Of a DNA stretch of 64,000 nt, positions 28,683-42,400 are shown in pieces. A program made the translations under genes and the position numbers. The DNA comes from Romanomermis culicivorax (lineage: Eukaryota > Nematoda > Enoplea > Mermithida > Mermithidae). How positions within the stretch are numbered: position 1 is the first letter of the stretch; the number at the start of each line of letters is the position of its first letter. The stretch covers positions 620,001 through 684,000 of the forward strand of contig CAWUHX010000041.1 of assembly GCA_963922205.1 (NCBI GenBank), written 5' to 3'. Under the pieces are notes generated by a model. The model was given only the letters and a program-made list of their open reading frames with translations, ran no database searches and was not told the origin of the DNA.

Positions 28683-31600
28683 CAGTGTGAAGAATGTGTA
28701 GAAATGTATTTTGAAATTAAGTGCAAACACTTCTCAGGACCTGGCAATGGGGTAACAGTGATATACCGTTAGATGACTTTCGTATGAAAGAATGTTGATG
28801 AGAGAAGATGTAATACGTGAGTTAATATTCTCAAAAATGTGTTGACACATCCTGTTTCACGTATTGATTTTTAGAATATCTAGAGATCTGATTATAATAA
28901 AGGGTCGAAAATTATTCAGCAATGTGAAAAGAAAGAATTCCCTACACAGCTACTGAGAATCTCGGACATCAAGTGCAATTAGCAGCTTCAAAAACATGAG
29001 TACTCCAAAATTTTTCGAGAGCATGGCTGATTAGGGCTTAATATGTAAAAGAATTTCAAAAACAGCCCATGACTATCGTTACCCATGGGTCATATTTACA
29101 CTTTACTTTGTATACGAAAGGACAGTAATAAACATTTTATATCGGTCAACAATAAACTTATAGTTTTATGCAAATTTGACAGACAATATACATGCAGTAT
29201 TCCAGTAGATCATCATATGCTATGCTATTGATCGGTTTCCTAGAAGAATTTTTTAAGGAATAAAAAAATCAGTAATTTACCCTCCCTGCCTCATACTTGA
29301 ATCTTTGCCAACATCTTGCTACAAATCCTGTGAAAATTCAGCATCAAAATGTCCTGTGTATGCTAGTCGAAAGTGCTATTTGACATTTGGAAAAAATATA
29401 TCTGATCGATTTCATTCTCAGGAATGTTTACTTGTCTCAAAGACATATTCTCATTCCAACTCGAGCGTTCACGGTGGGACATTTCACATATCGACCCGAT
29501 ATCCATTACATTATGCAAATACTGGTTTACTGGTTCGGTAACATGAAAGTGGGAAAATCAACGCGTAATTACGGATCGTCCTTTGAAAAATTCTTTTGTA
29601 CATAGTCCAAAGTTATTGTACAAGAAGATACGATTGTTAGTTGAAGCGAAAATGGGAAAAACATCGACTTTTCGACCATTATATTTTTGTGCCAAAATCT
29701 CTTTTTTGTTATTGCAGTTTTTTCTTGTGCGTACAAAATTGATGTCTCAATTTGTAATGAATCCTATTTGCCAACGGCTTTGCCCTGAAAGTTGACTTTT
29801 TCGGTACTTCTTAATCCTTTTTGTAAGAAGATATTATCGTTTGTATATTTGTAAAAGAAAGAGAGGTGCAAAAACCAAGGTTAGATTGGCGCGCGATAAT
29901 ATCGAAAGATGACAAAATAAGTTGCAATAAGTAGAAAAGTGAAAATTCCGAAAATTTCAGACGTGGCATGATAAAGTTTGATGAAAAAGATGTAATCACA
30001 GTGCTGCAATTTAAGAGAAAACACAAGTGAAACTTCATTTTATATATATGGCAACTATTATAAGAAATAGACCGGTAATTCTTGATAATCGATATAAGTT
30101 GAAATAGTTGCGAATTTGAAAATAAAAATGTAAGTAATACTTTTAAAATTGCAGTATCTATTTTCAAAAAAAGTAAATTGATTCGTTTAGGGAACACTAA
30201 AACCTCATTTAATGTATAGATCGGCGATAAAGTTCAATAACTGCGATTTCTGATTTCACAATCATTCTCACGAAAAAATTATACGAGTAGATTATTTATC
30301 TGGTTTACTTTTGAATTTTCTAATTTATGTTTCATTTTTAGAGTATATCACCGTGTGCGTTAAATATCACGCAGCAACCCGAGTTTAGGTCGTGTTACAT
30401 TGAATTTCAGTTTGTAGGAATGCCGTCAGCAATGGTACACCACGCTCAACCTAAACACCACAACCGGTGGATCCCGTAACATAGGCGATCAACATATCTT
30501 ATGCAGACCATGACTAATCACTACCAATATCTTTTGAATCATAAAGCTCTGAATTTTGGTGCATCTGTAGTTCCTGGCGCAGGTTAAAGTCATACACATT
30601 TCGGTTCAAACAAGGCTCATGCAAAAAAATGATTACTGTGTGTAAAGTCATGTTGGTGGTAACAAAGAGCTATCGAGCGCATTTAACATATCATAATTTG
30701 AACTTGGAAACCTTCTTCACATTTCGAGACACAGAATTCAGTGGCGGAAAAAACAACATACGCCTAATTTTTCAATATTGACACTTTCTGGATAAACTGA
30801 TAAAGAACTACAGTTATGCATTTCTGTCATCTTCATTTACTGCAACTTATGAAGGTTTAATGCACAATATGACTAACCTGATGAAATTGATAACGTGCTC
30901 TGGTTACATTTGCGTCCCCAACGTGGGCATAACATGCTGGAAATTCGTTGAGATATAGTCGCTTTCAAAATATCGAATCGTAATTTTTTCAAATGCGTAA
31001 AATTTTCAAAGAATTTCGTACATCATTAATTTCTTTCGAGTGAGAATTTTCTACAAGACGAAAAAAATTAGCGTTCGTAAAAGAAGGCTCAAGGCCTTTC
31101 TCGGACAATTGGTTTCGAGACGAAATTACCACTGCCATAAAAAGATCAAACCTTCAACTGTACGTGCGCGCGAGCGCTTTGCGTGTTGGAACAGATGGCT
31201 ACCAAAAACGAAAACGTGTTAGCAGGTTATTTGCTACGGTAAACGCAAAATACAGTAATGTGGCGCCCCTATGTTTCAACGGCTATTGGTACTTATTACC
31301 ATACAACCATATTACCAAAATTGGATTTCGTTACCTCTCTCTCTCTCTTTGTATCCAAAGAGTGACCTGATCAGTAGAGAAAACTTTTTCCAGTAAACGT
31401 GTAATTTTATTCACAAGACGCGCCCACAAACTGCCCTATGAATAAATAACGATGCCAAAATTTGCATAATACTACAATTGACTACAATACTGTACATAGC
31501 GACTGGACATTGGCCTTATCTTGCGAGCCTGTCCAAAAGATAAAAAAAGAGAATAAAAATGTGAAATATTCATAAACAAAATTGACCACCACAACTAACA

Positions 31601-32299
31601 GAACATAAACAAGACCCAAACTCCGAGGTTTTGGGGTTCCGCGGAGAAAACAGAATGAAAATGGACATATGACGCTTCTTGGTAGAGTTGTCGGAAAAAA
31701 AGCTGACACAACTTTACTCCACACACATATTCGACCAACACTGGGCAACTGTTCAATGCTGCTCACACTTTGCCACTCATTCTGCAAGTTTAGATGTTTC
31801 TAAAAACCCGTCGCCAAAATATTTTATGATTTGTAATATTACGATGAATGGATGAGTTCGGACGTCTCGTAGAAAAATTGGCTCTCATATCCTTTCCGTA
31901 AAATGTAGTCGAAGAAATCCCGCCACTTTTGTAGTTACAAAACAGAAGTAGCCGAAGAGCAAACTTTCGTGCCAGAAAACTTTATTTTCTCTTTTCATTT
32001 GTGGGCTAAGAAGAGGAGTGAGATAAACAGGTAAACAGAAACGCTCTGGTAGGTCAGCTTCCTGCCTTCTTTATTTGTTGTATGGGTAAGAAATAAAGGA
32101 ACCACAAAATATTGGCCAGTAAGTGCACAGCGAACTGATGAAGTAAACAGATTTGCATGCAAATAAAAAAATTTCCGATTCCGCTTTAAGAAGCAGATTT
32201 TTGCGGAATGATTTCATATAATATCCCATGAGCAATGCAGATTTTGTTACAGAAGTATTTTCGTTGTTTCGTTGATCAGCACTCAGTCTCATTCATAAT

Positions 32300-32510
32300 T
32301 GAACCATAGTCTGACGTCTTCTAAAATGCTTCTGAAAAAATAAATGGAATCAGGTAAAAATTGGAGAACATACTCAAATAATATTTTACAGTTTTTTCGA
32401 ATAAAAAATTCTATAGTCCGTTTATATTGAAACACTAGTGAATATAAAACCAGAAACCAAGTACTATTTCATCTTTTTTGGATTTTCTGCTGACGCATCA
32501 CAATTTATTC
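32300..32510. mobile_element. CTATAGTC-type MITE fragments
   Basis: 'ccatagtctgacgtcttcta' begins one decayed copy. A second end, 'ctatagtccgtttatattga', with 'ccaagtactatttcatctt' and 'ggattttctgctgac', follows within 110 bases. Neither copy is complete, so this looks like one copy interrupted or replaced by another. Confidence 0.5.
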
Positions 32511-33427
32511 TCTCAATCTGTTCAGGCTGCTCTATAGTTCAAAGTCTACTGTCCAGAATTCAGCAATAACAAGGGCACCATGCAATAAATCCAAGGGGAA
32601 AAAATGGCTGATAATTCTGTAAATGCCATGTAATGTGTGATACTTAGAAAGTTCAATATAGCTATTGTCAGATTTAGAAATCTTCGAACAAACTAAATTA
32701 TGGCGCCGACACTCAACTGTCATACTGATACTAATGGAAATGATGCGCTCAAAACCAAACATGATGAAATCTTTCAGAGAAAGAGTCAGAGTTTCTCCAA
32801 TAGGCACATCAGGCGGTCTGCTGAAGTTGTGATATCGTTATCTTAATTAGTTCACCGTCATTTTGAACAAATTCATATTCCAAAATCCGAATATGTTTCC
32901 AAAGAAATATAATTTTCAATTGACGGGACCAATGCCCATACAAGCATGACATTTCTAATCGATTTTATAATGACCGATTAAAAGTTTCCCGAAATCTGTA
33001 CAACTTCGACATGTACTAAAGAGAGCGTGACAAATCAGGAATGACGTTGATGGGTGAGGAATTGACGAACGACAGACATCATTATTCTACACTTGAACGG
33101 TGCCAAATTAACAACTATACGCAATATGTGACATGTAAAAATACGGCTCAAAAAAGGTAAGAAAATATCTGGTCAACCTCTACACTTACTGACCACCAAC
33201 CACTATTGTCAGTTTTTCGGACAATTAGAACGATCCGACTGAAGATACGATAATAGCTATTCTACCGTGGTGAGCTCGATCGATGGCCAACGTGTATAGT
33301 AAAAAATGCAAACACAGAGACCGGTAATTGTTCACCGGGCCCAGCAACCGTAACGAAGTGACCAATGTCCACCACCACGACACGCAAAAGATACAAATGG
33401 CGCAGTATAGGTTTTTGGGACAATATC

Positions 33428-33433
33428 TTTATT
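33428..33433 (-). terminator. AATAAA poly(A) signal
   Basis: Minus-strand AATAAA whose first base is the last base of the TAA stop of the gene at 33433-45434. If it is used, the 3' untranslated region is only about 20 bases. Confidence 0.6.
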
Positions 33434-36400
33434 TAATATGCAGCCACCTTATCTAACTCAGGCTCAAAGGACCAATCCAATGAAAGGGGAAATTGAATGG
33501 GACTTTGCTTACTGTATTCTATACTAAACTGTACTACATATAGATTAGTGTGCGGCAGGAAAGGAATGGTTACTGGGCTATGCTTTCCTGTCATTGTATA
33601 ATAATGGCTATATTTCGGTGGCGGAGGCACTAGAAAAATTACTGTTCAAATTTCACGGTCAAAACTTAATGCTTCAAGTGAGAAGACTACTATACTAATG
33701 GAAATAGTGTATTATTCATGCAAGACATACACCCACTCACGAACGCAGAATCCATAGCTACCGCGAAAGGAAAGTTGCAGAAGAATTACAAAAGCGACGG
33801 TAGGACGGAGAAACAATATTCTGGATATTAAGTCTGTTCTGAGATGATCCTGGAAAAGGCCGATACGGTTTCTGAGTTACACAACGTGCGGTACTGCTAT
33901 TATCAAAAAAGAGAATATTTCAGTCGGCCGTTTTCAAGTCTCAATTTGTAAAACACCTTACAAACATTGCAGCGTTTTATAAATTTTCAGTGAAAGATAT
34001 TTGAAAGCTGACCTGAAAGTTTATGCCCTTTAGCCATAGCTGAACGCTTTATTTCAAAATGGCTGATGCAGCGATCTGATGAAAATAAGTTCAAGACGGA
34101 AAAATAGTAAAATTGTAATCAATCAGAACAATTTTCTAATCCATGAGCGGCAAACATACCAACTGATAATTTCCTTCAAACTGTTAAGATATTAAAAATA
34201 TCTCAAGTAGTAAAAAGCTATCGGCACAGTTCTATCAAATCGAAAGTGAATAAGCAGTTTTGGACATCCCATTATTATAAAGAAATTTAACGTTCTTTCT
34301 TCAGTATAATTTTTCAATCAGTCCGTTTTTTACGAAATGCCTGCAAGATTTTTTCTGTATTTAATTTTTAGAGTCTAACAATGTCAAGAAATCATCAGGC
34401 AAATGATAGACCTGTGTCGCATGTCAACATTTTCTTTTCTAAAGCGTCGTGGGTTCGGTTGCGCAAACAACCCCTTCGGGAAGAGGACCCCCTCCGACCG
34501 AATCTACTTTCTAACTTTTCCCTATAGAAATTTTGACTTCCTACGTTGGATGCAGGTTTCAGGTAACTGTGTAAAGAAAGCTAATGTCCAACTCTCGGTT
34601 CATGAGTCATACAGGTCTGAAGTTGGCTAGAAGAGTCCCCTAAGTAATGGGGATATTTGCAACTGGGCCGATTTCTACAGTTGCATGTTTAGTACTTCCA
34701 TAGGCATCTTTCTGCATTCCGAGGCACATCTAAAAAAACTGACTATAGAATACGTAATTCACGATCAGTATTTGGAAGTTTCTTGAGCGCTCATAGTAGA
34801 GCAACGAGAAATAAGCTTATCATCAGCATTATGATAATTTTTTAGTTCATTCTCAGGTATATTTTCTCATAACTTTTCTTGTTTGTTGTTTCGATATCAG
34901 ATATGATGATGTATAAGTAAGCATCTTTTATTACAAAATAAATCAAATGGTGACAAGGTGAAAGTAGCGAGTAGCTATGAACTCGTGATTGGCTCAAGTA
35001 ACCACTACTTTCTGATAATTCAGCAAATGACACCGTAGTGTCGGTCCGTAGATTTAGATAGTAATGTTTTTAATGCACAATACCACTTCTGTGCTATTCC
35101 GAACTCCTAAATATGTATCAAAGTACAACATTATCTGAAATCTAGAAATAGTTTATGTAGCACCAGTTCATGTGAACTGAAATCAAGTTCTTAAGCCGGT
35201 TCTTTCGAATGTATCATTTTTAGTGTGTGTACACCAGCTTTGGAGGGATCAACAAAAATTTTTTCCCGTAAACTACGAAGAATATGGTTGACCAGATAAA
35301 CTACAAAATCAGCGTTTGCTGGAATATTTGTTAATAAGACTCTGGAGAACGAGTACACCTCCTATTTTTATTATTTAACTCCAACGACGTGTCATATGAC
35401 AGTAAAGCAAGATTTTGAACTCAATCAATTACTTTTAACAGTTTTCGAATAAAAAATTCCGCAGTAAAAGACTTCGCCTAAATAATTTCAGTCAGATTTT
35501 CATATTTTTCGGGTACTTTTAAATAATTTTATAAAAAGCCAACTATGTCGGCTTAAGCGATATATGTATGTGAAGCAAAATCATCAGATGTGAACGAGTG
35601 CTACATAAGCCCGATATTCACTTTGTTTTTTCGCTCAGCCAGCTATTTTAGCCGATATACAAGCGACGTGTTCGGGTGCATCTAATCGTGACAGGCGACA
35701 TTTCACCCGACATACATATTGCAACATGTATATCGGGTGAAATGCCGCCGTGTGAATCGGACCTAAGTTCAATAGGGAAATATGTTAGCTCATACTGTGG
35801 TAAATGAGAAAAATTTTCTGATCCGCAAGCGGCGAACAGACAAAGTGATAATCTTTTAATAGGTTGGCGAAATGGTCAAATTTTTCGAGTAGTAAATATC
35901 TGTTATTTTGTCCTCTTCGTCGTCATGACGAAATTTAGCGTTTTGACTACAGTATAAACTTTTATACCCCGTAAAAAGTTTGTATCAAATGGAATCTATT
36001 TTGATGGCTGTCTCTGCGTCTGCCATTTTAAAGTAAAGGGGCTATAGTAGGCTACATTAGAAAACTGAATTATGGTTTCGCATTAAAATTTCTATGAGTC
36101 AAAGCTTCTTCTAAAAAATTGATCATGATTGGAAAATATTTGAGCACATAACCATCATGTTTTACTCTGTAAAATGTCTGCCTGGTTGAGTACATGAGCA
36201 ACATCAATGCTGTATTGGCAGAAAGAAAACAAAATGAAATAATCACATCACTGAATCATAACAATTTCCCGAAAATAATCGCCATCTATTAATTTTCACT
36301 ACATCGCATGCACAATTATAAGGTCCAAATCCCATTCCATAGCTGTAGGTGGTAACGCTATTTTCATGTTTGAAAAAATAAGCACTCTGAAACCGGAAAA

Positions 36401-39400
36401 AGATGTCTCCCAACTCTGTGATCTAATAAAAACATGACACATCACTCACAGACATTTCGCACAAAAAATTCATTGTTAACCGAAAATGCACATTTTAACC
36501 CCGGGACATTCGAAATAAATAGCATTGAAGACACTTTTTTTATTTTGTCGAAAAATCAGTTTATATGGACTATTGAAAATGAAATTTTTTGATAATGTCT
36601 ATTTCTCCATCACTTCTTTTCTCACAATGGAGGAAGAGGTCCTTAGTGCGTAATAAATTCAACACAAAAAATACAAAATCCGCGCATTTTGTCTGATGCA
36701 TCGTCTGAATTGGGATAGCTCATTGTGCGAAGATTAAAGCTATTAAGGAGGATCAAATATTCTCTTGGAGACAATCTGCTTCCAAATGCTTAGGAAGATA
36801 AAACATTTCCATTCATTCACGATCCTCAAAGGTTACACTTTCCATGTACTGACCACTGATTCACATGGCTGAGGAGCTACATCAAAAATAGAATTTTCCT
36901 CATGGCAAACTTCACAAGCATGGGGCAATTGGACCACAAGATTCACAACGAAGATTTTAAAATACTTCCACAGGTGCTGTGGCCCATTTTTCAAAGCTTC
37001 GGAACGCAAAAAACATCTCTTTTCCTCAAATTGACTAGTTTGAGAAAAGAAGATGCCGATATACGATTCCGAAAAGTATCTGATCCGAATTTATTTGTCT
37101 GAGGCCCAAAATGGAACACGATTTAACAGCCTTATTAGCCTCGTTCTTGATATTCTGGCAAATAAATGGTCACTAGTTTATTAGAAAATTCCCCGATGAG
37201 GCAGAAAAAAGAAGAATATACTTTCTTGGATAGTTGCCAAGCCAGAAAAAGAAGTGGACTAGATTTTTGAGAACTTGGGTTAGAGTTGGAAAAAATTCAC
37301 TTTCGTTATATTCGATTTTCATTCTTTCTCAAAAAAAGTTTTCCATGTGTGTGAAAAAGTATATTCTGCAGCATCGTGCATTTTGTCCTTCACCTGGCAT
37401 CAACTACAGTAACATTTTTTTATGAAAATTATATGCCCATGGCTTCAAATGTAAAGAGATGATTAAACCAATAGCATTCTAACTCCAGACCAATTCAAAA
37501 CTTCTGCCTCTCACACTAGCTGAAAAATGTTGAGGGAGGCATACTATAGTCATTTTCAGAACTATAAAGAAACCTGAGATTGGTTGCACTAACCCAACAT
37601 GAAGATAATCTCAACATCGGGACTAAATTGCTGATCCAGAGTTGAGCTAATCGCAATGTCCAAATTATTTTCTTCCAGTGCACAAACAATACTTACTTCA
37701 GGGTTAGCTAATACTAAGGTTTAAATTCGAGTTTGGGAATTGCAGACATTTTTATATTTATTTGCTTTAGAGATAAGAAAATTATGCAAAAACGTTAGTG
37801 CAACCCAACAGCCCGAGCTAGGGATAATATCTCGACAGTGAGTTCGTTATAGTCCTGATGACATTGAAATTATACCGAATTTGAGATCAAACTGAGTCGC
37901 CTTTTTGTTCGAAATTATCTTGAGCTCGAGCTTATACTCCCTTAGTGCAACTGAGCCTTGGTTACAGTCATTGGGCACCGATCTGCAAATGAGAGAACAG
38001 GCTAAAGCAAACAAAAATGCTCCTGATTCAGCCATGCCTATATAAGGGGTCTGCGCCAAATCTCGTACCCGGTTCTCCCCCACTATACTCGCACTCCCAC
38101 GGCAACAGTACGATTTTTTTGAAAGCAGGACAGGAGCGACAGGGATGGGTGAAATTGCTTCTTGTCTGCCATCCTGCAAAAAGCTTGCGCTCTTTCTGCA
38201 AATTTCAGTTTAAATCTAAAAACTATGAATGATGCTATTTTGTTGAATAGTTAAATAGAGGAGAATAAATTTCTTTATAGCTTGTAATCAGTAGAACTTA
38301 CGGAGTGAGTTCTATACGATATGTTATATAAAATGAGTGAATTAAGCATATCTTGCACAATCGATTTAGTTCTAAGAAGACTTTGTGCTTTTCTAAAAAG
38401 GGATTTCATGTGTCACTTTCCCAGAGTTGATTCATGTTTTATTGACACTAAAAATAGCAAAAAAATTTCAACGCAGTTAGTAGCACACATGTGTGCGAGG
38501 GACATGGAGGGGGGCACAAACTACCCCAAGAGTTCTGAAACTGGAAAATTTGTTATGAAAAAAAAAATTTTTGCTCAACTTTTTTTGAACTTTTTGTCTC
38601 AAAAAACGCCAAAAAACCAAGGTCCACCCCTGTACCTTCCCCAAAATTTCGGAGATGCACATGTTTGGTTGGAAAGTGTGTTGATGCACTCAGCTGCAGA
38701 ATATATTTTTTCACAGACATGAAAAATTTTTTTTGAGAAAGAATGAAAATCCAATATAACGAAAGTGAATTTTTTCCAACTTTAACCCAAGTTCTCAAAA
38801 ATCTAGTCCACTTCTTTTTCTGGCTTGGCAACCATCCAAGAAAGTATATTCTTCATTTTTCTGCCCCATAGGGGCATTTTCTAATAAACTAGTCCACCTC
38901 TTTTTAGTGGGCCTCAGCCATGCATGAAAACCTTCGTAGAAGCTTAAAGTTCTAAATTTGGTCATCTTCACATCAAAAAAAACAATTAAAAACATCTTAA
39001 AGCTACGAATTCTCACTTTCGGTAAAAGTAAAAGATGTCAAAAAAAACATAGAACTTAAAACACGTTGTAAACATAGTGTAAAGTGACCGTTTCCATTGA
39101 ATCCCCATGATCAAGAACCATTCAACCCAAAAAAAAATAGAAATACCTCGGTTTACACACATAAATTTTTTTGTGTGAAATGACTGTGTCCATTGAATTT
39201 CCCATGGGCAGAAACCTCTTCCTCTAAAAATCGCAGAAATACATTTGTATACACTCAATGGTGATCGCATTCATTAAATTACCCGTGGTCGAAAACCCCC
39301 TTCACTCAAAATCACGAAAATACGCTTGTTGACACCCGGGATAATTTTTTTATGTTAAGTGACCGCATGCATTGATTTCCTCGTGGTGCAAAACTCCGTG

Positions 39401-42400
39401 CCCCAAATTATCACAAAAACATGTTTATTTACACCCGAGAGAATTTTTCGTGTAGAATGACCGCTTTCATCGAATTCCCAATGGTCAAAAATACTTTCCT
39501 CCAAAAAGTCATGTGAGTATCTTCATTTACATTAATGATAATTTTTTGTGTGAAGTGACCGCTGTCATTGAATTTCTTCGGTGGAAAACCCCTTCCACCA
39601 AAAAATTACGAAAAAGTACGCTTGGTTACACCCGGGATAACTTTTTTGTGTAAAATAATAGCATTGATTGAAATTCCTTGTGGTCGAAAACCCCTTCCTC
39701 AAAATTATCACCAAAACACGCTTGTTTACACCCTAGATAATTTTCGTGTAAAGTGACCACGTCTATTGAATTCCTAGTGGTTAAAAACCCCTTCCAACGG
39801 AAAAATCGCCGCCAGTTTACACACGGGATAATTTTTTGTGTAAAATGATCGCGTCCATCGGATTCCCAATGGCCGAAAACCCCTTCCTCCAAAAAGTCAA
39901 GGTGGGTATCTTCATTTACATTGATGATGATTTTTTTTGTGTAAAGTGACCGCGTCCATTGAATTCCCCATGATCGAAAACCCGTACACCCCAAAAATCC
40001 CAATAGGCTACCGGTTCAATTGAAACTGCAAGAAATTCGGGCACCGTAAGTTTATATAACAAAATTGCCAAATTTCGCGGTTCTTGGAACTTTGGACAAC
40101 CATATAATTGATTTGAGGCCATAGTCCGAAAAAATAAAAAATTGCATTTGAGATTGCATCCCCCAGATGCTTAGGCCAAAGTATGGAGGTTGGATATGGC
40201 ACACCCATTGCTGGGCACAGTGGAACTAGGGGGCCTCAAAAAGTGCGTTTTTGGGGTCCCACCGAACACCACATGCAGATAGAGGCAAAATGACAAAAAG
40301 CACCCCCTATGCCCGAAATTGTGAAAAAAACCCGAAGGTTCTAGCTTTTACCGTTTTGGCTCTAGAGGGGGACATAAAATTTGAGGGCCAAGTATATTGC
40401 TATCGCGCCACCTATGATGACAGTTGAATCAAGTCTGCAGATGGTCATAAGACTGCAAGTTCAAAAGTAAATGTTTTTTCTGAAATTATCACGTATTTTT
40501 TCAAGCTGTTATAATCCGCAGCAAATGCAGCTTACTGCATATTTCCACCAAACCAAAACTCAAAATCCAGACAAAACCAAGTGGTATCACAAAATTTCCG
40601 AAACTTACATGTGGAAAAGAATACACAGAATTCCTGCTCAACCCTACATACTTCTATTTATTAGAATAATAAGCAACACTACTAATGCAAATAGTTGGTT
40701 AAATCACAAAACGATGGGATTCAATAATTAGTAGAAGGCACTAATTAGGACAAAATAAAAAGTTTCAGGCGATACAAGGTAAAAAGTTGATCTCGCAAAT
40801 ATGATCAGAAAATTAGTCGTACAAACGAACGTACCTCAAACGTGAAAAGTTTTCATATAAAAATAGAAATATGTTACTAATGAGCAAATTATCGCGGTAT
40901 TTACGAGTAAAATTACCCAAATCGGTTGTCTTACCGTCTTGATTTTGCATTCTTCGATAATCGATCACGCGATCGCAAATATCAGAAAAATATTGGCGCG
41001 AAAAAGCGGACGTTTTTTGTTGCTTACGGTACAAATCCTCTTTAAGACTTGGAGGAAGGCCATGGACCTGGTCGAACAACGGCGCTTGCCATACTAGAGT
41101 ATCGATCGACAAGGTCAAGCGTTTCAAAGTCGGCCCGAACGACGTTGAGCAAATTTTCAAAACGTCGTCGGTCGCGATGGTATTTTTTAAATTGATTTCG
41201 GAAATTTTGTGCTTGACGATTGAAGAAAAGGATTTCGACAGTAGGTCGGTGTTTATTACTGTAGTAACGCACCAACGATTAATCTAGATATGTTTCAGTA
41301 CATTAAAAGGCATAGTAGAACAACGTGTCTATAAGGTTGCTAAAGTATAGTCGCCTGTTGGGGCACGTTTTCTATTGAATTTTGATAGTTCAGACTTTTG
41401 TGTATGATATATTGTGGTACATCTGATATCCTAATCTGAGATGACATTTTTTCCCATTACATCTTATTTACACTGAAACTTGTATAAAAAATACTAACCA
41501 ATGGTGAATCGGCCTATAACTGATCTCACAGTCAGAAATCACGACAGATGGGTGCGTAAAAAGCAGAATTGTGATTGAATTCACTCACTCAGATTTACAA
41601 ACCAGTTATACGGATACTGTACGTTTAAAAAATGCATACGGAGTCGTTTATCATCTGTCATTGAGTGAAATTCTGAAAATTAGTCAGTATCTCAGGGATA
41701 GTCCTTCTGACTTCAGAAAATGTGTAAAAAACAGCATTTTCAGATTCCACTCTTCGTATGTAACTTACTATCTTCACGTTATTCAAATTTCAGTATGTTA
41801 CCAATATGTTGTATAATAGCACAATAATAGCACCAAACAAGGGGAAATGATAAACAGCTTTAAAAATAGAAAAGAATAGAAAATTTAGAATGTGAAAGTA
41901 TGCTTAAAGAACCATATTCGTCAACATGTGGAATTTTCGTCCGATACGATATGCTGTAAGAATCAGAAAACTGGCAAAATAAACAGCAGAAAATCTCTTA
42001 CTCTCAAATCTTCGTCCGGCGGAGCCGAAAAGTCGATAGAACGCAAATTCGCCGATTGCTCAAAATATTGCAAAAGACGCCGGAATTTATCTTTCAACAG
42101 GAACAAGGCCACAAAATCGAAACTATTGTCGTACTGATCGCCATTTTCGTCCAGATTGATGTACGACGCGACGTCCGATTTGACGTTAAAACACGTACGC
42201 CTGAACCACGCCATACGATTTGCCAAAGCGAATTTATGCGAAACTTGGCTGAAATTACAATATTGCTTTTCCAAAATAGATCCAACTAAGCTGAAATATT
42301 ATAGTATGTTTCTCTCGATATACTACCAAATTTCACATGTGGATAGCAAGAGTTATTTCCTATTGCTATTGTATTTCGCTAAAGCATACATATGTCGCAT

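Larger units (their letters stand above)
23602..33427. other. 9.8 kb without a confident gene
   Basis: This lies between the last recognisable GRIP exon and the 3' end of the next gene. It may contain the missing 5' exons and promoter of GRIP. It holds MITE copies (23862-24105, 26141-26392, 28350-28530 and fragments at 32300-32510), a G run near 26987-27005 and a GT microsatellite near 28658-28682. Several plus-strand open frames of 60-105 codons (for example 25678-25995 and 27487-27948) show no family resemblance, and I do not call them genes. Confidence 0.45.
33630..40934 (-). other. 7.3 kb intron rich in repeats
   Basis: The last intron of the unrecognised gene, if the gene model is right. 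It holds fragments of the common MITE (near 34318, 34735, 35340-35550 and 36035), a hairpin at 35690-35755, the inverted repeat pair 37170-37375 / 38695-38905 and the minisatellite 39065-39995. I see no exon in it that I can support. Confidence 0.5.

Noticed and set aside
38321..38722. 133-codon plus-strand open frame
   Set aside because: Its second half runs into the right arm of the inverted repeat (38695-38905), and the rest shows no motif.
39065..39995. CRISPR-like array appearance of regularly spaced repeats
   Set aside because: The whole unit is repeated with drift, there are no unique spacers, and the genome is eukaryotic.
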